From Prevotella sp. (GTDB lineage: Bacteria; Bacteroidota; Bacteroidia; Bacteroidales; Bacteroidaceae): 64,000 nucleotides of DNA. Below, one piece after another: positions 8,471 through 17,254 of the stretch (position 1 is its first letter; every line of letters begins with the position of its first letter). The DNA lies in contig JAFXZF010000005.1 of NCBI GenBank assembly GCA_017541365.1, positions 37,424-101,423 on the forward strand. Direction: 5' to 3'. A model generated the notes under the pieces. That model was given only the letters and a program-made list of their open reading frames with translations. It ran no database searches and had not been told where the DNA came from. The position numbers and the translations under genes are program-made.

Positions 8471-9613
8471 TTATAATCTACTCATAATTTCTGCAACTTT
8501 TGCGTCATACTGCTCTTGGTTGATAAGTCCTGCGTCCAATAATTGCTTCATCTTTGACAACGATTCCATTGGATCGGGTTGTGTTGTTGGCTGAGGCGGT
8601 GTCGTTCCTCCTGTTCCGAAACGTCCCTGTCCACCGAACCCTTGCGGCTGGGGTGGCTGTTGTGGTTGTGATGGTGTGCCAAAGGCTGTTGTCGCCATTT
8701 GGGCAAAAGCGTTTCCTGCTGCCATACCCATTCCTAAACCTGCTCCTGCACTGGCAATTCCTCCCGCTCCAGGATTTACAGCAACATCTTTAAGAAGTTC
8801 TTGCTGAACAGCCTGATTGTAGTTAGGAGTATTGCCTATATTTTTGGCTGCTGACAGTCTGTCTCTCCAAATTCTTCTCTCTTCTGTATCATCTATGCTA
8901 AGTGCTCCAAATGAGAAATTTTCCAATTCGAAACCATATTCCAAAAACATCTCATCGAAATAAGGCTTAAGATCTTTTGAAAAGTCTTTCAATTGGCTTG
9001 AAATAGCATTGATGGAACGAGTCATGGAACGCTCCTCAAGTTTATTACCAATAAGAGTACTTATCTCCTGTGATATTTCCGATTGGAAGAAGAACTCTAA
9101 GTCTGATGTGGTATAGATACTCTTATCACCCATCAATTTCATGAAGGCTTTTACGCAGGCCTCATCATCTTCGGTAAAGTTGAAACGTATGCGGAATGTA
9201 CCATATCCGCGCACCAATGTCGGAACACCGTCACCCAAGTGATGGTCTTCGATCTCTATTGGCGTTTGGGTTCCCCAGTTCACATTTTGGTAATTTGTCT
9301 GCACATGATACACCTGACAGGTGAATGTGCTCATACCGCCAGTGAGCATGTTTCTGATGCGACTCAGAATCACTATATTTTCCGTTTTAACCTCATTTCT
9401 CCCATTTTCAAGCACCCCATAAATTTCACCGTTCTTAATGAAGATGACCTTTTCGTTAGGTGCAACTGTAATGACAGAATTAGTATTAAAGTCTTGTCTT
9501 TGATCCAGATATATCAGCGTGCCAGTATCATTTTGCCGTTGGATGGACTCCATTACGTTTTTGCTACCTCCAGCAAAATTTGCTTCATTTTCGTTTCTGT
9601 GAAATAATCCCAT
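8471..9613 (-). CDS. SPFH-domain protein with C-terminal SHOCT (YdjI-like)
   Basis: 380 residues. Residues 1 to about 260 match the YdjI-type SPFH family (often labelled virion core protein): an early APNEKVIFIKNGEIYG strand, RGYGTFRIRFN and a long helical stretch. Then comes a Gly/Ala-rich stretch, a Pro/Gln/Gly-rich linker (QPQQPPQPQGFGGQG) and a final short helical oligomerisation domain, MKQLLDAGLINQEQYDAKVAEI, typical of SHOCT. SPFH proteins form membrane-associated assemblies. First gene of the module that continues with 7768-8451 and 6623-7720. Confidence 0.85.
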   Translation of the reverse strand: MGLFHRNENEANFAGGSKNVMESIQRQNDTGTLIYLDQRQDFNTNSVITVAPNEKVIFIKNGEIYGVLENGRNEVKTENIVILSRIRNMLTGGMSTFTCQVYHVQTNYQNVNWGTQTPIEIEDHHLGDGVPTLVRGYGTFRIRFNFTEDDEACVKAFMKLMGDKSIYTTSDLEFFFQSEISQEISTLIGNKLEERSMTRSINAISSQLKDFSKDLKPYFDEMFLEYGFELENFSFGALSIDDTEERRIWRDRLSAAKNIGNTPNYNQAVQQELLKDVAVNPGAGGIASAGAGLGMGMAAGNAFAQMATTAFGTPSQPQQPPQPQGFGGQGRFGTGGTTPPQPTTQPDPMESLSKMKQLLDAGLINQEQYDAKVAEIMSRL

Positions 9614-9662
9614 AGTTTTTTGTATTATTTTGCATTTACATGATTGAAATGTTGTCTATCTG

Positions 9663-9842
9663 TTAAAAACCGCTTGACATAGCTAAATACCATTTTCCGT
9701 CGTCGGCTTTTGTTACTATCATTACTGCCTTCTTAACCCTTCCGCAGGATGTGGTCACTTCATAGTAAAGGTCGACACGATTTTCTCCATGCGCTTCTTC
9801 TTTGATAAATTTATAATTCGACTGTTTTTTATAAGATTTTTC
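9663..9842 (-). pseudogene. C-terminal remnant of a lost small protein gene
   Basis: Directly downstream of the 393-residue secreted protein, the minus strand stays open for 60 codons in another frame and has coding character (KEEAHGENRVDLYYEVTTSCG ... ADDGKWYLAMSSGF, then TAA). It begins right after an in-frame TAG and has no usable start codon, so it looks like the tail of a gene whose 5' part was deleted or overwritten. The ending resembles the last beta-strands of small NTF2-like or lipocalin-like lipoproteins, but I cannot name the family. Confidence 0.5.
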
Positions 9843-11010
9843 CTACTGCATTTGTATATCCAACAACTCCATTAGGATTGTAAATATAAACCGATGTTCC
9901 AAAAACAACGAGGTTTCCATCGCTATCTATACAATTGGGATTCTGGCTAACCCATATTTCTGAGAAACCATATTTGTCGAAACCTGAACGCAATAGACCT
10001 CCTAAAGGTAGGGGATTGTCAAAGTCTCCTGATTTCCAAAATTGAGTATTGTATGATTTGCGAGAACCATATAAAGAATTTCCCTGTGTCAGCATGTCAC
10101 CATTTGGTGCAATCCTTACCCATTCAAAGGTATTGTCTATATTCGCTGGCATCTTTGCATATTCGGAAATGCCATTAGGATTAACCATGTTTATTCGATA
10201 AATGCGTCTGCCGCACGCCATGTAAAGATAATCTCCTTGAGTGCAGATATCCTTTATTTCCAATGAGCTTTGATTTTGGAGATATTCAGCTACATAGCTT
10301 TGTTTTGACAAATCCCAATAAGTCTTTTTTCCGTTAACCATCAATCTATATAAATGTAATCCACTTATGTACCATGCACATCCATCTGGAGCCCATACGG
10401 TCTTGTTACCATAAAAAAGAACCATATCTCCTTGTTCATCATAATAGTTTATTTTACTGATAATTTGCAGATTTTTAGGATTTCTCCAAGAAATAGAATA
10501 ATTTGCATATCCATCTTCCTTATCCTTAGTTACGAGATAATTGTCACAACTATATAGAACAGATGAAACCTTGTTGATATAAGGTGATGTCTTGACGGAA
10601 CTGTTATTGTATATCACAACACCATTATTTTCCATTGCACCACTCTTCTTTAATGTGAGCAGTACTTTACCTCCACAGATATTAATGTCAGCAATAGGCA
10701 AACGAGCTCCCTCATATATCCCGTCTATACCAGAAATGAAATCTGTTAAGTTGCCTGTCTTCCTGTCTATACGTTTTACTGCGTTATTTGACTTATCCTC
10801 AACGTAATATATATAATCCTTATCAACAAACCATGCCGTTGCTTTGGAACCCATTATAGCACATTTCTTGTTGACGGAAGTTCTTGGTGCTGAAGATATC
10901 TTTGAACTTGTTGTCTTTCTTGGAACACTTTTATACCATTTTCCTTTTTGTGCATCAATTGCCGTGCAACACAAAGTCAACATGAGCGAAAATATGAATA
11001 TCTTTTTCAT
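9829..11010 (-). CDS. Secreted protein of unknown function, probably a beta-propeller
   Basis: 393 residues with a clear signal peptide (MKKIFIFSLMLTLCCTAIDAQ). The mature part has repeated blade-like strands: DKDYIYYVEDKSNNAVKRIDRKTG, GDYLYMACGRRIYRINMVNPNG, DSDGNLVVFGTSVYIYNPNG. This pattern suggests a periplasmic or surface beta-propeller. No catalytic motif is evident. It belongs to a minus-strand run of secreted proteins (9.8-14.6 kb) that may be an operon, with gaps of 20-30 bases. Base composition is lower in GC than the flanking metabolic genes, as often seen for surface proteins. Confidence 0.65.
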   Translation of the reverse strand: MKKIFIFSLMLTLCCTAIDAQKGKWYKSVPRKTTSSKISSAPRTSVNKKCAIMGSKATAWFVDKDYIYYVEDKSNNAVKRIDRKTGNLTDFISGIDGIYEGARLPIADINICGGKVLLTLKKSGAMENNGVVIYNNSSVKTSPYINKVSSVLYSCDNYLVTKDKEDGYANYSISWRNPKNLQIISKINYYDEQGDMVLFYGNKTVWAPDGCAWYISGLHLYRLMVNGKKTYWDLSKQSYVAEYLQNQSSLEIKDICTQGDYLYMACGRRIYRINMVNPNGISEYAKMPANIDNTFEWVRIAPNGDMLTQGNSLYGSRKSYNTQFWKSGDFDNPLPLGGLLRSGFDKYGFSEIWVSQNPNCIDSDGNLVVFGTSVYIYNPNGVVGYTNAVGKIL

Positions 11011-11039
11011 ATATCTTTTGTCTTAATATTTGTATTTTT

Positions 11040-11837
11040 TTACTCAAAAATCATGTTTTTGTATTTTCCCTGCATGAGTTCTGGTGCCAAGAAGAAGTTT
11101 TTGTCCTCCTTCTCGGTGCCATCAAACATGAAGTCAATCAGCTTCTTTGTCAAGGCTGCTGGATTCAGCTCTTCCTGAACAATGCCTCTGCCATCAGTGC
11201 TTCTATTGGTTATGGCATTTCTTTTACTGAACTTTATGTTATAGATGTTCTCATTATCAGAGTCCTTCTCCCTCTTGACATTGACATTGCTGCCTAGACT
11301 GTTGTCGAGTTCTGTTTCTATAGATACGCGTTTGGTGAATATAAATCCCTCCTTGATTTTTCCTCCAATCCAAAGTGTTTTGTATCCTGGCAAACTGCCG
11401 CCGATGCAAATCGTGTATGCCACGTAGGTGTCGGGCATATCGCTGACCTTTGCAATAGTCCATGCCACCCCATATTCATAGGTGTCGGCTCTGCCGAAAC
11501 GCTTCTCTAACATCGTAGCGGCATCAAACTTTGCGGTGGACAAGCGCACTACACTACTCTTTATCCATCCAGGTTGACCACTGGTACTGGCAATATAGTA
11601 CCATCCGTTTTTTTCTCCAAAAGTAGGTAGTACCATGTCTTGGCTAAGTATGTCCACAACTTGAGCATTCGCAGAGGGCTCCTTTCTTATGTTAACATAG
11701 GACTGTCCCTTTACAAGCACATACTGTAGATTCTCTTCAGACACAGGGAAATTGGCTGTACCCTGAGCACTGCTTTCACACACTGATGCGAGAAGAAATG
11801 CAATGATTGCTAAGAAAGAAATAAGAAGATTCTTCAT
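11040..11837 (-). CDS. Secreted SH3b-domain protein
   Basis: 265 residues. Signal peptide MKNLLISFLAIIAFLLASVCESSAQ, then a bacterial SH3 domain (about residues 40-100: VLVKGQSYVNIRKEPSANAQVVDIL ... GWYYIASTSGQPGWIKSSVV), a common peptidoglycan- or protein-binding module. The rest, about 160 residues, contains paired aromatic strands and no motif I recognise. It lies 19 bases downstream of the LRR gene and 29 upstream of the propeller gene. Confidence 0.75.
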   Translation of the reverse strand: MKNLLISFLAIIAFLLASVCESSAQGTANFPVSEENLQYVLVKGQSYVNIRKEPSANAQVVDILSQDMVLPTFGEKNGWYYIASTSGQPGWIKSSVVRLSTAKFDAATMLEKRFGRADTYEYGVAWTIAKVSDMPDTYVAYTICIGGSLPGYKTLWIGGKIKEGFIFTKRVSIETELDNSLGSNVNVKREKDSDNENIYNIKFSKRNAITNRSTDGRGIVQEELNPAALTKKLIDFMFDGTEKEDKNFFLAPELMQGKYKNMIFE

Positions 11838-11856
11838 AACTTTTTTGTTTAAAGGT

Positions 11857-14064
11857 TTATTTTAGAACTTTTATGACTTGACCATTACTCATTCTGCAGA
11901 TATTTAGTCCATTAACTTGTTGAGGTTGTGCAATGCCATCAATCGAATAGACGTTAGTTACAGTTGCATTCTGCTTTTCTGCGCGCACGTTTTCTACAGC
12001 AGATGCATCAAACTCTACTATGTTTATAAAACTATTCCAATTATTCGTTTTTTTGTATATTTCTGTTGTACCTTGTGGAACATAAAGAGTCACTACAAAA
12101 TTTGTTATAGAACCTGATGTATTTAGGCTATATGGTTCGGTTACATAGCTATATATGGTTTTAAGATTTGTACATTTGCTAAAAACGTTACTGCCTAATG
12201 TTTGGGCATTTTTAGGAATGGTTATAGTTTCTATAGAGGAACAGCCCTCAAAGGCATTGTCGTATATGGTAGTCAAACCATTTGGAAGAGAGATCTTCGA
12301 TAAACTGCTGCAATCCCAAAAAGCATAGTTTCCCACCGAAGTCACATTGTTAGGAATTTCCACGGAAGAAAGGGATGAACAAAAAGCAAAAGCAGCATAA
12401 GGAATAGTGGTTATTCCATTAGGAATACTAATTCCTATAAGTTTGTTGCAACCACTGAATGCGTATGATCCGATAGATGTCACTGTTGAGGGAATATCTA
12501 TAGCATCCAGTTTTGAACAGCCATAAAAAGTGTAGCCATCTATCGAAGAAACAGAATTGGGGATAGTAAATATTCCCTCTCTACTGCGAGGACAGAATTT
12601 TATTGTAGTTTTATCAATATTGTACATGATCCCATCATCTATTACATATTTTGTGTTTCCACTTTCTAATGTGATGGCTAAGGATTCAGAACACCCTGCA
12701 AAAGTTCCTGCTCCAATAAAAGTTGTGGTACGAGGGATAAATATAGAGTTTAGATTACGACAGCTTTTGAATGCGCATGAACCGATACTAGTAACGCTAT
12801 TCGGAATATTTATAGAATTCAGATTAGAGCAACCTTCAAACGCATTTGTACCGATAGATGTAACGTAATTGGGAATTATTATTGAAGAAAGAAATGAGCA
12901 ACCATAAAATGTATATCGCCCAATGCTTGTTACGTAGATAGGAATGCTGACGTGAGTTAAACTTGACATTCCATAACATAGACCGACTGGGATTTTCTTT
13001 ACACTTGAATCAATATTGAAACTGGTAATCTGTTCGCGTATATTATAGAATGGTGTGCGATTCAGAGCGTCACTTCCCCAAAAATTAAAGTCGCTATGGT
13101 TTTCAGAATTCCAGTTAATTGTTCTCAGTGATTTACAGTAATCAAATACATGCATACCCATTGACGTCACAGACCTACCTATAGTCGCTTCCGTAACCCA
13201 TGGACAATTTGCAAAAGCATAATTACCTATGGTGGTCACGCGGTCGGGTATATTAACACTGGTAAGTTCTTGGCAACCATAAAAAGAATATGCGTCAATA
13301 CTGGTGGTTTTGATAGGAATATAAAGATTCTTCAATTTTGTACAACCATAAAAAGCATAACTATTAATAGTCTTTAATCCCTCGGGTAAAATTAATGAAC
13401 CTAAACTACTGCAATTACGAAAAGCATATTTACCAATAGACTGAAGTTTTTCGCAATCTGTTAAATATTGATATTTTGCAGGATAGGGGAATTCCAAGTA
13501 AATTAAATTTGTCATGCCATCACACAAATATGCTGGAATATTAGTAACCTCCTCTTCAACATAGAATCTTTCAACTTGAGTTCTGATATCGTAAAATGGA
13601 GTGTTATTAGCATAATAGAAATCAGAGAAGTTTTTGGGTCTCCACGTTATATTTTTCAAGTTAGAACATCCTATAAAAGGAGAAGATCCAAATTTTGTAA
13701 CATTCACAGGAATGTCAATATCTTTCAGTCCTGTACAGTTTCTGAAAGCCTCTTTACCTATGCTAGTTATGCTCTCTGGCATAATAACATAAGACACCCC
13801 AGAACAGTTACAGAATGCATAATCTGCTATAGCTGTTACCTTGTATGTTTTTCCATTATATGTTACCTCTGCAGGAATTTCGATAACACCACTGTAATCT
13901 GCATTCCCATACGAGTTACCTTTATATGTTATAATACATTTGCCATTCTCATTACTAACATACGAATAGTATTTTCCATCCACCTCAAAATTATGTGGAT
14001 AAATAGCCTGCGCAAATGTAATTGCGAAAAACATGCATAATAGTTTATAATAAACGTGTTTCAT
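11857..14064 (-). CDS. BspA-like leucine-rich-repeat surface protein
   Basis: 735 residues: signal peptide, about 60 residues of KYYSYV...GKCIITYKGNSY sequence, then over twenty LRR_5 (BspA/TpLRR) repeats of the form SIGxYAFxGCSxLxSIxIPNxVT. The C-terminus (NVYSIDGIAQPQQVNGLNICR...GQVIKVLK) is the tail domain found on many secreted Bacteroidales proteins. Proteins of this class bind host proteins or other cells. The repeats are similar enough to recombine, so repeat number may vary between strains. It heads a probable run with the two genes downstream. Confidence 0.93.
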   Translation of the reverse strand: MKHVYYKLLCMFFAITFAQAIYPHNFEVDGKYYSYVSNENGKCIITYKGNSYGNADYSGVIEIPAEVTYNGKTYKVTAIADYAFCNCSGVSYVIMPESITSIGKEAFRNCTGLKDIDIPVNVTKFGSSPFIGCSNLKNITWRPKNFSDFYYANNTPFYDIRTQVERFYVEEEVTNIPAYLCDGMTNLIYLEFPYPAKYQYLTDCEKLQSIGKYAFRNCSSLGSLILPEGLKTINSYAFYGCTKLKNLYIPIKTTSIDAYSFYGCQELTSVNIPDRVTTIGNYAFANCPWVTEATIGRSVTSMGMHVFDYCKSLRTINWNSENHSDFNFWGSDALNRTPFYNIREQITSFNIDSSVKKIPVGLCYGMSSLTHVSIPIYVTSIGRYTFYGCSFLSSIIIPNYVTSIGTNAFEGCSNLNSINIPNSVTSIGSCAFKSCRNLNSIFIPRTTTFIGAGTFAGCSESLAITLESGNTKYVIDDGIMYNIDKTTIKFCPRSREGIFTIPNSVSSIDGYTFYGCSKLDAIDIPSTVTSIGSYAFSGCNKLIGISIPNGITTIPYAAFAFCSSLSSVEIPNNVTSVGNYAFWDCSSLSKISLPNGLTTIYDNAFEGCSSIETITIPKNAQTLGSNVFSKCTNLKTIYSYVTEPYSLNTSGSITNFVVTLYVPQGTTEIYKKTNNWNSFINIVEFDASAVENVRAEKQNATVTNVYSIDGIAQPQQVNGLNICRMSNGQVIKVLK

Positions 14065-14088
14065 ATATTTCGTTTTTAGAGATTTGTA

Positions 14089-14592
14089 TTATTCTTCCGT
14101 TGCCACTTCACCATAAACACTGAGGAAATAGCCGTGGAGTTCGTCGTATGCTCCACCTTGCTCTATAACGAGAGACAGTTTTGGATAGCCTGGGTTATAC
14201 TCATATATAACCATTCCCATGCCTGAGCCTGCTCCCATCCAGCTGAGTCCCATTCTTTCCAACTGGTCGTAGTAATCATCTGCAGCCTTTTGGTTAAAGA
14301 CCTGTACTTTTAGTTGCTCGCCTATCTTGAAACTTACTACGCTGCTTCTCCCCTTTGCAAAGGCGGTAGGTTTGAAAGAGGAAGTCAGATTACAGTTTTT
14401 GCACCAATAGTGATACCCGTTTCGACTTTTTCCTTTGTAGGTATAGCCTTGGGCTTGCAGAGTGCTTGTGGCATTTTCGAGTGTATTCGTCACATAGATG
14501 TTTATGGCATCTTTGGCAGATACCATTTGTTGTGCATTTGCTGATAAGGACAGCAATACAAATGCTAATAGAGTGAAAAGTATTTTTTTCAT
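14089..14592 (-). CDS. Small secreted protein of unknown function
   Basis: 167 residues with signal peptide MKKILFTLLAFVLLSLSANAQ. The mature part begins MVSAKDAINIYVTNTLENATSTLQAQGYTYKG and includes HYWCKNC and a Gly/Met-rich loop (GAGSGMGMV). I recognise no domain. The only Bacteroidetes-type promoter I see upstream lies before a 400-nt structured leader with an internal terminator (14708-15121), so expression may depend on read-through of that terminator. Confidence 0.6.
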   Translation of the reverse strand: MKKILFTLLAFVLLSLSANAQQMVSAKDAINIYVTNTLENATSTLQAQGYTYKGKSRNGYHYWCKNCNLTSSFKPTAFAKGRSSVVSFKIGEQLKVQVFNQKAADDYYDQLERMGLSWMGAGSGMGMVIYEYNPGYPKLSLVIEQGGAYDELHGYFLSVYGEVATEE

Positions 14593-14707
14593 AATAGTGT
14601 AGGTTAAGTTATACTTTATACCTTCTCATCGGCATAGTATTCTCTTTTTCGACTTCAGGCCCCACCGAAGTCTGATAAATAATAGGATTTAGGTTTTTCA
14701 CATAAAC

Positions 14708-15121
14708 AAAAAAAGCGTGGAGCCTATACCCGTTGCTCGCTCCACATACCGAGGCCCTGAGATTGCCCTATTCGTCAGAACGAGCAACCTAAGACCCCCA
14801 CGCCGATATGATGACATGTAACTTGTCTATATCATAAATAAGTATATGCACATGGAAACTCCATGTGCAGAATGTAACTTACGTGACATGACAGGGCTTA
14901 CAAAAATCATACCCATGGGCATCTATCGTTGCCGTGTCTCTTGACGAATATGAAAAGTTTCTCAGGCTTTAGGTATGTCAGAGAACAAAGCGCGTGATAA
15001 ACGCCTTTTTATATTATGTTATCCCCTCCAGCGGTCTTGTCCGTCGCGGGGACGGAAACTTGCCTTTCACCCAAGGCATACCTTTTCCCAATGCCACGCA
15101 GGGCATCATCGGCGCAGGGGA
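14708..15121 (-). ncRNA. Structured leader RNA or small RNA, copy 1
   Basis: This gene-free stretch has its own promoter and ends in nested stems: GCGTGG (14715-14720) with CCACGC, inside which GTTGCTCG (14732-14739) pairs perfectly with CGAGCAAC (14781-14788). On the minus strand the loop holds AGGGCAAT...GCCTCGG and the outer stem runs into TTTTTTTGTTT, a terminator. A second copy at 51238-51513 shares GGCGTGGG before the stems, AGGGCAAT and GCCT in the loop and the T-tract, although the stem sequences differ but still pair. Upstream parts contain further hairpins (for example GCACATGGA/TCCATGTGC). I do not recognise a known RNA family. Confidence 0.65.
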
Positions 15122-15126
15122 TGGTG

Positions 15127-15157
15127 CAAAAGTATATATTTTTTTTTAATATTGCAA
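15127..15157 (-). promoter_or_regulatory. Promoter of structured RNA copy 1
   Basis: Minus-strand TTTG (15154-15157), exactly 19 bases, TACTTTTG (15127-15134). It directs transcription into the structured element and on toward the gene at 14592. Confidence 0.75.
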
Positions 15158-15174
15158 ATTTTTTTTGTGTTTTT

Positions 15175-15717
15175 TTACCTTCCGTTCACTACTCTAAGGA
15201 ACCTACCGTCATAGGTAGCATTATAATACAGGTCCAGTCCGTTGCCGGAAATGGAGAGGTCATAGGGGGTGCCACACACTGGGCACTTCACGCTTCGTGT
15301 ACTGCCGTTCCATTGCAGTTTTGCTTTGGCATTGTTTTCGCAACGCGGGCAATGGCGGTCGAAGGCAAGGATTTTACCTTCTATAGCGCTGTAGCCTATG
15401 AGCAGTCCGTTGTCCCATCCTATCACAAGACTCTCCACTGTTGGTTCGATGCCTGTGGTATATGCGTATGGAGAATTTTCGTCGGTAGTGCCGTATTTCT
15501 CCACAAACACTTTGTTGACCCCTTTGTGAGGACCTTTATATACGAGACAGAAGCCGTTGTCGCCTGTTATGGAACCCATCAGGACTGTAGAGGGATGCAT
15601 CTCAGTGCTGAATATGAAGTAGCACTGATGCCCCGAATAAGTGTTTTCAACATTACACGACGTGAGCAGCGTCAATACACAGATTATAGAGAATAGATTA
15701 TAGATTAAAGAACGCAT
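15175..15717 (-). CDS. Rieske-like lipoprotein with CxxC/CxxC ligands
   Basis: 180 residues. Lipoprotein signal with lipobox LLTSC. The C-terminal part resembles Rieske-type lipoproteins common in Bacteroidales: AFDRHCPRCENN ... VKCPVCGTPYDLSISG. The two ligand pairs are CPRC and CPVC; the second His ligand of a true Rieske centre is replaced by Cys, so the site may hold zinc or a rubredoxin-like iron rather than a 2Fe-2S cluster. The signal peptide (SLIYNLFSIICV) is partly encoded by the dispersed ATCTATAATC repeat. Confidence 0.65.
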   Translation of the reverse strand: MRSLIYNLFSIICVLTLLTSCNVENTYSGHQCYFIFSTEMHPSTVLMGSITGDNGFCLVYKGPHKGVNKVFVEKYGTTDENSPYAYTTGIEPTVESLVIGWDNGLLIGYSAIEGKILAFDRHCPRCENNAKAKLQWNGSTRSVKCPVCGTPYDLSISGNGLDLYYNATYDGRFLRVVNGR

Positions 15718-15770
15718 ATTGGTTTATCTGTTATTTATAATCTTTTATCTGTTATCTATTTATCAGTTTC
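15685..15770. repeat. ATAGATTATAGATAATAGA-type repeat spanning two gene ends
   Basis: Repeated TATAGA/TTATCTGTTATCTA units run from the signal peptide of the lipoprotein, through the gap, into the last codons and stop of argH (KLINR-stop). Related stretches adjoin gene ends at 24165-24183, 45660-45751 and 63972-64000. Confidence 0.65.
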
Positions 15771-17086
15771 TCCACCGCCTCATCGACTTTCTTGAAGTTG
15801 AAGCCATCGAGTATCTGCTGCATCAGTGCCTGGATGCGGTCGTTGCACAGGTTGCCGATAGAGCCCTCGTGGGTGTGGTGTATGTTCTTGTCTGGTGTGA
15901 AGTTGCCCGCCTCAATGTCGAGTCCTACCTTCTTGTAGGCATCACGGAACGGCATTCCCTCAGCAGCGAGGCGGTTTACCTCCTCTACTGAGAAGATAGC
16001 GTCGTACATCGGGTTGTCGAGTATATCTTCCCTGACCTCTATCTTGTTTATTATGTATGCGCACATGCGAAGGCAGTCTTTCAGTTCGTCGAACGCAGGC
16101 AGGAACACCTCCTTTATTATCTGCAAGTCACGGAAATAGCCGCTCGGCAGGTTGTTTTGTATCAGCGTCACCTGCACTGGCAGCGACTGCAGCTTGTTGC
16201 ATTTCGCCCTTATCAACTCGAACACGTCAGGGTTCTTCTTATGTGGCATGATACTGCTGCCCGTGGTACACTCCTTTGGCAGTTTTACAAACTGGAAGTT
16301 CTGCGAATTGAACATGCAGGCATCAAACGCCATCTTTGCCATCGTGCCGGCAAGTCCAGCGATGGAGAATGCCACATTGCGCTCCATCTTGCCCCTGCCC
16401 ATCTGTGCATACACCACGTTGTAGTTCATGGAGTCGAAGCCTAAGAGGTCGGTGGTCATCTGGCGATTAAGTGGGAATGACGAACCGTATCCAGCAGCCG
16501 AACCGAGTGGGTTGCGGTTGGTCATCTTGTATGCTGCCTGCAGGTAGAGCATGTCGTCGGTCAAGGACTCGGCGTATGCACCAAACCACAAGCCGAACGA
16601 TGATGGCATAGCAATCTGCAGATGGGTGTAGCCAGGCATCAGCACTCCCTTGTACTGCTCCGACTTCTGTATCAGTTCATCGAAGAGCGTCTTGGTCTCC
16701 TCTACTATCTCGCGCAGGGCAGCACGAGTGAACAGCTTCAGGTCAACGAGCACCTGGTCGTTCCTTGAGCGTCCAGAGTGTATCTTCTTGCCCATGTCGC
16801 CGAGCGCACGAGTGAGCATCAGCTCCACCTGTGAGTGCACGTCCTCTATGTCGTCCTCTATACGGAACTCGCCCTTCTCGCAGATATCATATATCTTGCG
16901 CAGCTCCTTCAGTAGCAGCGGCAGTTCGTCATCGCCTATCAGTCCTATACTGTTGAGCATGGTGATGTGCGCCATGGAGCCCATCACGTCATACTTAGCC
17001 AGATAGAGGTCCATCTCGCGGTCCTTACCCACGGTGAATCGCTCTATCTCCTTGTTTACCTCAAATCCTTTTGACCAAAGTTTCAT
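15752..17086 (-). CDS. argH: Argininosuccinate lyase
   Basis: Final step of arginine synthesis: cleaves argininosuccinate to arginine and fumarate in the cytoplasm. 444 residues, normal length. The fumarase/aspartase superfamily signature TTGSSIMPHKKNPD (about residue 275) is intact, as are HSGRSRNDQV (about 89) and YTHLQIAMPSSFGLW. A TACCTTTG promoter box lies about 30 bases upstream (17116-17123, minus strand). No other arginine genes are nearby. Confidence 0.96.
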   Translation of the reverse strand: MKLWSKGFEVNKEIERFTVGKDREMDLYLAKYDVMGSMAHITMLNSIGLIGDDELPLLLKELRKIYDICEKGEFRIEDDIEDVHSQVELMLTRALGDMGKKIHSGRSRNDQVLVDLKLFTRAALREIVEETKTLFDELIQKSEQYKGVLMPGYTHLQIAMPSSFGLWFGAYAESLTDDMLYLQAAYKMTNRNPLGSAAGYGSSFPLNRQMTTDLLGFDSMNYNVVYAQMGRGKMERNVAFSIAGLAGTMAKMAFDACMFNSQNFQFVKLPKECTTGSSIMPHKKNPDVFELIRAKCNKLQSLPVQVTLIQNNLPSGYFRDLQIIKEVFLPAFDELKDCLRMCAYIINKIEVREDILDNPMYDAIFSVEEVNRLAAEGMPFRDAYKKVGLDIEAGNFTPDKNIHHTHEGSIGNLCNDRIQALMQQILDGFNFKKVDEAVEKLINR

Positions 17087-17115
17087 TCAAATTGAAAAAT
17101 TAAAATTTCTGCCTG

Positions 17116-17123
17116 CAAAGGTA
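17116..17123 (-). promoter_or_regulatory. -7 box of argH
   Basis: Minus-strand TACCTTTG about 30 bases before the argH start; I see no clear -33 element. It is divergent from the pectate lyase promoter in the same 168-base gap. Confidence 0.5.
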
Positions 17124-17147
17124 CTATTTTTTCTTGTTTTATCGAAT

Positions 17148-17204
17148 AATCCACCCATTTTATTTATTAATCCACCCAAATTTTTGAATAAGTCAGTAAT
17201 TTTG
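17148..17204 (+). promoter_or_regulatory. Pectate lyase promoter with candidate AraC-type direct repeat
   Basis: TAATTTTG (17197-17204) is a -7 box. Just upstream, AATCCACCCA occurs twice, at 17148-17157 and 17169-17178, exactly 21 bases apart (two helical turns), with the second copy abutting the -33 region. That is the classic geometry of an AraC-family operator, and the gene after the pectate lyase encodes an AraC-type regulator. Function is inferred. Confidence 0.5.
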
Positions 17205-17254
17205 CAACCACAAACAACGAGCAAAAAATTACAATCTAAACATGTAAAAAGAAA

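Noticed and set aside
14900..15121. Cobalamin or other known riboswitch in the first structured leader
   Set aside because: GTCCCCGCGACGGAC loosely recalls a B12-box, but the remaining conserved core is missing and the second copy does not share it. 6S RNA and tmRNA also do not fit by sequence.
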